NCBI GenBank assembly: GCA_015485235.1
Contig: WFTX01000024.1
Span: 1-5,698 of the forward strand
Length of the DNA stretch: 5,698 bases
Reading direction: 5' to 3'
Source: Nitrospirota bacterium
Lineage (GTDB): Bacteria; Nitrospirota; Thermodesulfovibrionia; Thermodesulfovibrionales; JdFR-85
The position numbers and the translations under genes were made by a program. The notes under the pieces are model-generated. The model saw only the letters and a program-made list of their open reading frames with translations, did not search any database and was not told where the DNA came from. Numbering within the stretch: position 1 is the first letter of the stretch; each line of letters opens with the position of its first letter. Below, one piece after another: positions 1 to 5,322 of this stretch.

Positions 1-23
1 TCGGAGATGTGTATAAGAGACAG
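1..23 (+). other. Sequencing-library adapter remnant (Nextera/Tn5 mosaic end)
   Basis: Bases 5-23 are the 19-base Tn5 mosaic end used in Nextera tagmentation, and bases 1-4 (TCGG) are the 3' end of the specific arm of the read-2 transposase adapter. The join to genomic sequence is abrupt: from base 24 the sequence matches the internal kinase gene at 4883 onward, while base 23 does not. The adapter also puts an in-frame TAA (14-16) ahead of the downstream coding frame, so that stop is not biological. This is library contamination at a contig end, not a natural transposon end. Confidence 0.96.
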
Positions 24-149
24 GGGTACTGAAGCACGATGAGGAGACAAGGGATATCCCTGTAATCGTGGTTTCTGCCCTTGAGGACAGGGAACGGGGG
101 CTTATTCTCGGGGCAGAGGACTATATAACAAAACCCGTCGATGAAAAAA
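24..149 (+). repeat. Near-identical direct repeat, copy 1 (126 bp)
   Basis: Bases 24-149 match 4883-5008 with one difference by eye (T at 103, C at 4962, both in a Leu codon). The upstream limit is set by the adapter, so the true tract may be longer. Downstream the match ends at base 150 and identity falls sharply, although the proteins remain homologous. It codes for the second half of a receiver domain. A recent duplication or gene-conversion tract is possible; an assembly join at a shared k-mer is an alternative. Confidence 0.93.
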
Positions 150-505
150 CCCTTATCAACAGTATTGTTCAGGTCCTTGAGAGGAATGCCCCGGGAGAGA
201 AGCCTGCCATACTTATAATTGACAGCGATGAAAAGAGCCTTATCGAGATTTCCGGGGCACTCAGGGACCGGAGATATGATGTAATAGTACATCATATCTC
301 CGATGACATGGAAAGCCTTGCCAAAAAGATCAACAGGACACCGGATCTGATACTCGTGGACATGGAGGTGGCTGGCAACAGGAATCTATGCGGTCTCATG
401 AATGACGAAAAGTTGAAGCGTCTCTTCTCTGATGCAAGAATACTTTTCATTATAAAGGAAAAAGGGAGGTCTGACTATGCAGAAGAAGATACTCATAGTG
501 GATGA
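24..505 (+). CDS. C-terminal part of a multi-receiver signalling protein (5' partial), probably a paralogous hybrid histidine kinase
   Basis: The 5' end is cut by the contig edge; the first whole codon is at 26. An open frame runs to the stop at 503-505. The GTG at 68 is an internal Val codon, not a start. The first ~50 residues are the back half of a receiver domain: a VIVVSALEDRE strand with the conserved Ser, then GAEDYITKPVDEK with the conserved Lys-Pro. A second receiver-like unit follows (ILIIDSDE, then LILVDMEVAG) and ends just after its fourth strand (ARILFII), so it lacks the Lys and last helix. The arrangement matches the C-terminus of the kinase at 3376-5322: 41 identical residues, then about 45% identity by hand count. 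The kinase part is inferred, since only the tail is present. Compared with the paralogue it carries about 13 extra C-terminal residues that overlap the next gene by 29 bases, which suggests translational coupling. Confidence 0.85.
269..302. repeat. Perfect 15-bp inverted repeat with 4-nt loop inside coding sequence
   Basis: Left arm CGGAGATATGATGTA (269-283), spacer ATAG (284-287), right arm TACATCATATCTCCG (288-302). Every one of the 15 positions pairs. It lies within the shortened receiver-like domain of the 5' partial gene, about 175 bases before the response-regulator start. The corresponding stretch of the paralogous kinase (around 5130-5170) has no such palindrome. It has no following T-tract, so it does not look like an intrinsic terminator. 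The function is unknown. Confidence 0.9.
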
Positions 506-860
506 TGAACCTCATATAAGGCTCCTGCTTGAACAGACACTGGAGCATCTTGAGGATGAGGGGGTGGAAATACTGACTGCTGACAACGGTCTTGACGGTC
601 TTGAACTGATAAAGACTGAGAGGCCAGGTATAGTCTTTCTGGATGTGATGATGCCGGGGATGAGCGGGTTTGATGTCTGCAGGACTGTGAAGAAGGACCT
701 CAATGTAAAGGATGTCTATATCGTTCTCCTCACCGCCAAGGGACAGGAATTTGACAGAGAGAAGGGAATGGAATCCGGTGCCGATCTCTATATGACCAAA
801 CCATTCAATCCTGACGAAGTGGTTGAAAAGTCTGCAGAGATTTTAGGGGTTGTGTCATGA
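477..860 (+). CDS. Single-domain CheY-like response regulator
   Basis: This 127-residue protein is a complete receiver domain and nothing else. The acidic pair is D9/D10 in the ILIVDDEP strand, the predicted phosphoacceptor is D56 in the VFLDVMMPGMSG segment, the conserved Thr is T86 (LLTAKG), and the conserved Lys is K108 (MTKPF). The phosphorylation site is therefore intact. There is no DNA-binding or enzymatic output domain, so it probably relays phosphate or works by protein-protein contact. The ATG at 477 is supported by a GGGAGG Shine-Dalgarno at 464-469, seven bases upstream. The start overlaps the previous gene by 29 bases, and the stop overlaps the hydrogenase small-subunit start in an ATGA (857-860), so the genes are almost certainly co-translated. 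The likely phosphodonor is the hybrid kinase at 3376-5322 or the truncated 5' protein; this is inferred from position only. Confidence 0.93.
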   Translation: MQKKILIVDDEPHIRLLLEQTLEHLEDEGVEILTADNGLDGLELIKTERPGIVFLDVMMPGMSGFDVCRTVKKDLNVKDVYIVLLTAKGQEFDREKGMESGADLYMTKPFNPDEVVEKSAEILGVVS

Positions 861-877
861 AACAGGAAGATGAAATG
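845..877 (+). promoter_or_regulatory. Two possible start regions for the hydrogenase small subunit
   Basis: The first ATG (857) has AGGGG at 845-849, seven bases upstream, and shares ATGA with the response-regulator stop. A second in-frame ATG (875) has AGGAAGA at 864-870, only four bases upstream. The second start would give a 326-residue protein beginning MSLNLLFLHG, which places the first cluster Cys at about residue 13, close to the usual position in signal-less group-2 small subunits. Both are plausible; the first is used here because of its better spacing and coupling. Confidence 0.5.
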
Positions 878-1855
878 TCTCTTAATCTGCTCTTCCTGCA
901 CGGACTGGGTTGTGGTGGAGATACCATTTCCATGCTCAATGCCGAACAGCCGGACATAGTCTCTTTTTTCCGGGGAGTTGGAGTCAAACTCCTCTGGCAC
1001 CACACCCTGTCGGTAAAAGAGGGAAGCAAGGTAACGGACCTGTTCAGGGATATACTGGATGGCAAGATCCAGTTGGACATCCTCCTTCTGGAAGGTGCCG
1101 TCCCGGCTGAAAGGAATTCCCACAGCCTCGGCGGGCGCTCTTTCACCAGGTGGTGCATGGATCTTGCAAATGTTTCGGAATATACTGTTGCAATGGGAAC
1201 TTGTGCATCCTTCGGTGGAATTCCAGCTGTAAGGGGGAACACTACAGGTGCAACCGGCCTCCAGTTTGAAAAGGAAGTATCAGGGGGGCTGCTGGGGAGT
1301 GATTACAGGAGCAGGGCAGGGCTTCCTGTAATCAATCTCCCCGGCTGTCCTGCCCATCCCGACTGGGTTTTAGAAACACTGCACCTGATTGCAAACGGAA
1401 AACTGTCGGAGACTGACCTGAACGACGTCAACATGCCGCTCCATTTCTATAACAGCCTTGCCCACCACGGCTGTCCCCGAAACGAGTTCTACGAATTCAA
1501 GTCCTCTGCGAGGGAATATGGGCAGATGGGATGCCTCTTTGAATTCCTGGGCTGTCGTGGAACCCAGTGTGAATCTGACTGTAACAACCGCCTCTGGCTC
1601 GGAAGAACAGGCAGTTGTACAAGGGGGGGATTCCCCTGCATAGCATGTACCTCTAAGGATTTCCCCCATGAGGGAAGCAGGTTCTTCGAGACGGAACTCA
1701 TCGGGGATGTCCCCAAATTTCTCCCCCGTGATGTCCCCAAGGCATGGTACATCGGGATAACAGGTCTTTCCAAGATGGCCACTCCCGAACGTCTGAAGGC
1801 AAATGCCGTCTCACCTCACAGAATTCACACTCCTAAAAACAGGAAGGGAGATTAA
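857..1855 (+). CDS. hupU: NiFe hydrogenase small (FeS) subunit, group 2, probable H2-sensor type
   Basis: This subunit passes electrons from the NiFe site through three FeS clusters. There is no twin-Arg signal, so it is cytoplasmic. The family signatures are in order: proximal-cluster segment GLGCGGDTISML (C19 to D22), GTCASFGG (C116), LPGCPAHPDW (C164); distal ligands H203, C206 (HHGCPR), C226 and C233 (LGCRG); medial ligands C242 (DCNNRLW), C261 and C264 (PCIACT). Two extra Cys lie at 238 and 254. The motif that is normally CxxC at the proximal cluster is CxxD (D22). Substitution of this Cys is known in some NiFe hydrogenases, for example Asn in cyanobacterial HupS as I recall it. Overall it resembles HupS/HupU of group 2. 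The sensor role is inferred from the large subunit and the flanking kinase. The large subunit follows after two bases. An uptake (HupS-like) subunit is the alternative. The symbol is tentative. Confidence 0.92.
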   Translation: MKQEDEMSLNLLFLHGLGCGGDTISMLNAEQPDIVSFFRGVGVKLLWHHTLSVKEGSKVTDLFRDILDGKIQLDILLLEGAVPAERNSHSLGGRSFTRWCMDLANVSEYTVAMGTCASFGGIPAVRGNTTGATGLQFEKEVSGGLLGSDYRSRAGLPVINLPGCPAHPDWVLETLHLIANGKLSETDLNDVNMPLHFYNSLAHHGCPRNEFYEFKSSAREYGQMGCLFEFLGCRGTQCESDCNNRLWLGRTGSCTRGGFPCIACTSKDFPHEGSRFFETELIGDVPKFLPRDVPKAWYIGITGLSKMATPERLKANAVSPHRIHTPKNRKGD

Positions 1856-1857
1856 CG

Positions 1858-3312
1858 ATGTCCAGAGATTTGATCATTACCCCCTACAGCCGTGTCGAGG
1901 GCGACCTCCGGATCCATCTCTCTCTCGAAGATAAGACTGTAACAGAGGCACGGGCCTCCGGGGTCATGTTCAGGGGATTTGAGCATATCCTGAGGGGACA
2001 CCATCCCGAGGACGCCATTGTCTATACACCTCGGATCTGCGGCATCTGCTGCATCTCCCACTCCGTTGCTTCATCCCTGGCGCTCAGGGCGGTATCTGAA
2101 GATTTCAGCCCCTCCCCTGCGGGAGAGATTGCAACTAACATTGCCCATGCAACCGAAAACGTCATGAGCCACATAACCCAGTTCTATCTCTACTTCCTCC
2201 CTGACCTTTTGAGTAACCGGTTCTCCAGTTTCAGCATGTATGACGAGATCAGAAAAAGATTCACTCCCTTTGAAGGAACTTCCACCCTCCAGGCAATAAG
2301 GGAGAGGAAGAAATTCCTGGAGATACTCGGCTATCTCGTCGGGAAATGGCCCCATACGCTTGCCATCCAGCCTGGAGGAATAACAAAATCCATTGAATCA
2401 TCGGACATCTATCATGTACAGGGAATCCTTAAGGATTTTACGGCCTATATTGAGTCCAGACTTGTCGGGATGCCTCTTCGGAAATATCTCGAGATAGATA
2501 CAGAAGAGAGACTTGAAGAGTCTCTCCTGAATGAAAGAGACACACTCTCGGACATGGGGCTCTTTTACATGGCAGCAAGGGAACTTGAACTCTTGGAACT
2601 TGGCAGGGGGCCCGGCAGGTTTATTTCAGGCGGGGCCTATCCGTTCCAGGAAGATGGACATTTCTTCCAGCCTGGATACTGGGATGGTGAACTTGAACCC
2701 CTCGATCCCGGAAACATCTCCGAATCTATAACCCATTCATTCTTTTCCGACGGCAATGAGTTTTCATCCCCTTTTGAAGACCGTTCCGAGCCATCTCCAG
2801 AAAAGGAGAGTGCCTACAGCTGGGCCAAGGCACCTCGGTACAGAAAGCAGGTAGTGGAGGTCGGTGCAATCGGCAGGCAGGTCGTATCTGCTGAACCGCT
2901 CATTACCGATCTGTACGGGCGGTATGGCTCCACCGTCTTCACCCGTGTTTTTGCAAGGCTCCATGAAGCAATCATACTCCTCGCCGCTATGGAGGAATGG
3001 GTATCCCGACTTGACTCTTGCGCAGATTATTACGTAAAGAACAAACTGAAGGATAACGCGAGGGGTACGGGCATTACCGAGGCAGCAAGGGGTTTCCTCG
3101 GACACTGGATAGTAGTTAAAGAAGGGAAAATCAGTAACTACCAGGTCATCACACCTACAGCCTTCAACTGTTCTCCCCGTGATCACAGGGACAGGCCCGG
3201 TCCGGTTGAGCAGTCTGTAACAGGAACGGTGGTTGCGTCTGAAAATGACCCGGTAGAGGTGGACATTATTATAAGGTCCTATGACCCCTGTCTTGTATGC
3301 ACAGTGCATTGA
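1858..3312 (+). CDS. hupV: NiFe hydrogenase large (catalytic) subunit without C-terminal extension, probable H2 sensor
   Basis: This 484-residue subunit binds the NiFe(CN)2CO centre. The N-terminal RVEGD motif is at residues 12-16. The first Ni-binding motif is RICGICCISH (59-68, ligands C61 and C64). TLAIQPGG (167-174) and ARGFLGHW (410-417, with R411) precede YQVITPTAFNCSPRD. The last motif is DPCLVCTVH (476-484, ligands C478 and C481). Translation stops directly after H484. Most NiFe hydrogenases carry a short tail after this His/Arg that a dedicated endopeptidase removes; H2-sensing HupV/HoxC proteins lack it. This supports a regulatory (group 2b or 2c) enzyme that needs no such protease. 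Oddities are Cys65 next to the Ni ligand C64, and Ala410 where Pro is usual in APRG. The start has a strong AGGAAGGGAG site at 1841-1850. The symbol is tentative. Confidence 0.94.
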   Translation: MSRDLIITPYSRVEGDLRIHLSLEDKTVTEARASGVMFRGFEHILRGHHPEDAIVYTPRICGICCISHSVASSLALRAVSEDFSPSPAGEIATNIAHATENVMSHITQFYLYFLPDLLSNRFSSFSMYDEIRKRFTPFEGTSTLQAIRERKKFLEILGYLVGKWPHTLAIQPGGITKSIESSDIYHVQGILKDFTAYIESRLVGMPLRKYLEIDTEERLEESLLNERDTLSDMGLFYMAARELELLELGRGPGRFISGGAYPFQEDGHFFQPGYWDGELEPLDPGNISESITHSFFSDGNEFSSPFEDRSEPSPEKESAYSWAKAPRYRKQVVEVGAIGRQVVSAEPLITDLYGRYGSTVFTRVFARLHEAIILLAAMEEWVSRLDSCADYYVKNKLKDNARGTGITEAARGFLGHWIVVKEGKISNYQVITPTAFNCSPRDHRDRPGPVEQSVTGTVVASENDPVEVDIIIRSYDPCLVCTVH

Positions 3313-3375
3313 AAGGTCAAGGATGAGTCGGGGATCGGCAACTTAACAACTCACTGTAAGGAGCACATTTATTCA
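3313..3375 (+). promoter_or_regulatory. Short intergenic gap with widely spaced Shine-Dalgarno for the kinase
   Basis: These 63 bases separate the hydrogenase large subunit from the kinase. AAGGAG at 3358-3363 is the only good ribosome-binding site and sits 12 bases before the ATG, longer than usual. A weak TGAGT/ACTCA pairing spans the gap, but there is no terminator and no convincing promoter. Co-transcription with the hydrogenase genes is the simplest reading. Confidence 0.45.
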
Positions 3376-5322
3376 ATGAACAAACCAACCTATGAAGAAC
3401 TGCTGGAGAAGGTAAAGGAATACGAGATACAGGAAAAGGTCTTCAAGACCATTATCGAACAGATGGAAAAACTCTATTCCGAGATTGCCTCGAACCAGAC
3501 GGAGATCGAGAAACAGAACGAAAGGCTTAGAGAGGAGAGAGGAAAACTCAACGCCATTCTGGAGAACATCGCCGAGGGGCTTGTTGTAGTCGACAGAAAG
3601 GGCATAATCATTACAGCCAATGAGGTGTTCTGCAAATACTTCGGAAAGGATATCTCCACCATAATCAATTCTGACATACGGGATGTTATTGATAATCCCG
3701 ACTTCCTTGACTCTCTGACAAGGACCATCAAACCCCCGGGAGATACAACAACAAGGTTGATCAGACTGAATGATGAGCGTTACATAAAAAATGTTACCTC
3801 TGCGATAAGGATGGATGGAATACTCTACGGTGCTGTCAGCACCTTCAGGGATGTAACCCACGAAGTCAAACTTGACGAGATGAAGACGAGTTTTCTCTCC
3901 ACGGTCTCCCATGAATTGAGGACACCGCTGACGTCAGTCCTGGGATTTGCAAAGATCATAATGAAGAGACTGGACGAAGTTGTTTTTCCACTGGTCCGGA
4001 CTGACGAAAAGAAGGTCAGGCGTGCCATGGAGCAGGTAAGGTCCAATCTTGAGATAATCGTTTCCGAAGGAGAGAGGCTCACGTCCCTGATAAATGATGT
4101 CCTTGACATAGCCAAGATAGAGTCAGGACGGATTGAGTGGAAGAAGGAGGAGATGGACATAAGGGAAGTGATAGAGAGCGCCTTCAGTGCGACGACGGCG
4201 CTTTTCGAGTCAAAGGGGCTGTACCAGAAGAAGGATCTTCCCGGCCATGAGCTCATGGTAAAGGGAGACAGGGACAGGCTGATCCAGGTGGTGACCAATC
4301 TGTTGAGCAATGCAGTAAAGTTCACTGACAGTGGGGGGATAACCTGCAGGGTAAGGGAGTCGGAGGGGAAGGTCAGGTGCGAGGTGGAGGATACGGGTGT
4401 GGGGCTACCGGAGGGTATGCTTGAGGCGGTCTTTGAGAAGTTCAGGCAGGTTGGGGATACGCTGACGGACCGTCCCAAAGGCACGGGGCTTGGATTGCCC
4501 ATTTGCCGGGAGATAATAGAACATCACGGGGGGAGGATCTGGGCTGAGAACAGGGAGGGAGGCGGGAGCAGGTTTGTATTCGAACTGCCTGCGGGAAAAG
4601 GTGTGTCTGAAGGTGATGAGATTCCCCCCGAACACAGGGATATTCTGCTTTCTTCAATAGAAAACAGGCTGAGTGAGGACGACAGGGGCGCTAAGAGTAT
4701 CCTTGTAGTGGATGATGACATTTCGTTAAGGGTTCTTCTCAGGCAGTATCTTGAGGAGCGGGGCTACCGGACAGAGGAGGCAGGCGATGCAAGGGAAGCG
4801 ATAAGGAAGGCACGTCAGAAAAAGCCTGATCTCATCCTGCTTGATATAATGATGCCCGATCTGAGCGGGTATGATGTACTGAGGGTACTGAAGCACGATG
4901 AGGAGACAAGGGATATCCCTGTAATCGTGGTTTCTGCCCTTGAGGACAGGGAACGGGGGCTCATTCTCGGGGCAGAGGACTATATAACAAAACCCGTCGA
5001 TGAAAAAAATCTACACAGAAGCATTATGAAGGCACTTGAGAAGGACGAGTCCCTGGAAAGGCCTCGAATACTGATAATTGATACCAATGAGCAGTATCTG
5101 CACGAGATAGCCCAACTCATGCTTGAAAGAAATTGCGATGTGATCAGGTGGAAGACAACCGATGACATTGAGCATCTGACCCGGGACACTGAGAGATTTC
5201 CCGATCTGGTACTCGTTGATGCTGAAGCTGCTGGAAATGAGAGATTCTCCGCCTGCCTGAAGAATGAAAAGGCAAGACGTTTTTTTGACAAGGCAAAGAT
5301 ACTCTTCATGATCAAACCCTGA
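3376..5322 (+). CDS. Soluble PAS-containing hybrid histidine kinase with receiver and shortened receiver-like tail
   Basis: This 648-residue protein has no signal peptide or membrane segment, so it should sense a cytoplasmic signal. Domains in order: charged coiled coil (about 1-60); PAS (about 58-165, starting ILENIAEGLVVVD); HisKA with phosphorylatable H179 in SHELRTPLTS; HATPase with N-box N312 (NLLSNAVKFT), G1 box DTGVGL (339-344), F box FEKFRQV and G2 box GTGLGL (369-374); linker (405-438); receiver (440-558) with D446/D447, phosphoacceptor D490 (LLDIMMPDLSG), S520 and K539; then a receiver-like segment (562-648) that keeps ILIID and LVLVDAEAAG (D615) but ends after its fourth strand. 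All catalytic motifs of the kinase and first receiver are intact. In known H2 sensors (HoxJ, HupT) the PAS region of the kinase contacts the sensor hydrogenase; the same partnership with the upstream hydrogenase is inferred. The free CheY-like protein at 477-860 is a candidate phosphate acceptor. Confidence 0.95.
   Translation: MNKPTYEELLEKVKEYEIQEKVFKTIIEQMEKLYSEIASNQTEIEKQNERLREERGKLNAILENIAEGLVVVDRKGIIITANEVFCKYFGKDISTIINSDIRDVIDNPDFLDSLTRTIKPPGDTTTRLIRLNDERYIKNVTSAIRMDGILYGAVSTFRDVTHEVKLDEMKTSFLSTVSHELRTPLTSVLGFAKIIMKRLDEVVFPLVRTDEKKVRRAMEQVRSNLEIIVSEGERLTSLINDVLDIAKIESGRIEWKKEEMDIREVIESAFSATTALFESKGLYQKKDLPGHELMVKGDRDRLIQVVTNLLSNAVKFTDSGGITCRVRESEGKVRCEVEDTGVGLPEGMLEAVFEKFRQVGDTLTDRPKGTGLGLPICREIIEHHGGRIWAENREGGGSRFVFELPAGKGVSEGDEIPPEHRDILLSSIENRLSEDDRGAKSILVVDDDISLRVLLRQYLEERGYRTEEAGDAREAIRKARQKKPDLILLDIMMPDLSGYDVLRVLKHDEETRDIPVIVVSALEDRERGLILGAEDYITKPVDEKNLHRSIMKALEKDESLERPRILIIDTNEQYLHEIAQLMLERNCDVIRWKTTDDIEHLTRDTERFPDLVLVDAEAAGNERFSACLKNEKARRFFDKAKILFMIKP
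4883..5008 (+). repeat. Near-identical direct repeat, copy 2 (126 bp)
   Basis: This is the internal copy, in the receiver domain of the kinase, of the block at 24-149. One base differs (4962). The upstream boundary cannot be set because copy 1 is cut by the adapter. The downstream boundary at 5009 is sharp and falls in the codon just after the TKPVDEK motif. Confidence 0.93.

Noticed and set aside
1..23. Natural Tn5/IS50 end
   Set aside because: The mosaic end is preceded by the synthetic adapter arm and sits exactly at the contig edge, with no transposase gene or target duplication.
68..70. GTG as a true start for the 5' gene
   Set aside because: The frame is open upstream to base 26 and matches internal kinase codons; this GTG encodes a Val in the middle of a receiver strand.
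1706..1740. Repeated GATGTCCCCAA, 24 bases apart, in the small subunit
   Set aside because: It encodes two DVPK segments in a conserved C-terminal stretch; it is a short repeat with no further copies.
2506..2526. 8-bp inverted repeat GAGAGACT / AGTCTCTC with 5-base loop
   Set aside because: About one such hairpin is expected by chance in a window of this size, and the purine-rich coding context makes it easier.
2764..3309. 181-codon reverse-strand open frame
   Set aside because: It is antisense to the conserved C-terminal third of the hydrogenase large subunit and has no recognisable motif or context.
3322..3345. Seven-codon ATG frame between large subunit and kinase
   Set aside because: It is too short, has no leader-peptide features and no attenuator-like pairing around it.
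3373..3912. 179-codon reverse-strand open frame
   Set aside because: It is antisense to the coiled-coil, PAS and HisKA start of the kinase, and its composition is what complementing that coding sequence would give.
3825..4502. 225-codon Ser-rich reverse-strand open frame
   Set aside because: It is a shadow of the HisKA/HATPase region; the Ser/Thr-rich product is typical of an antisense frame.
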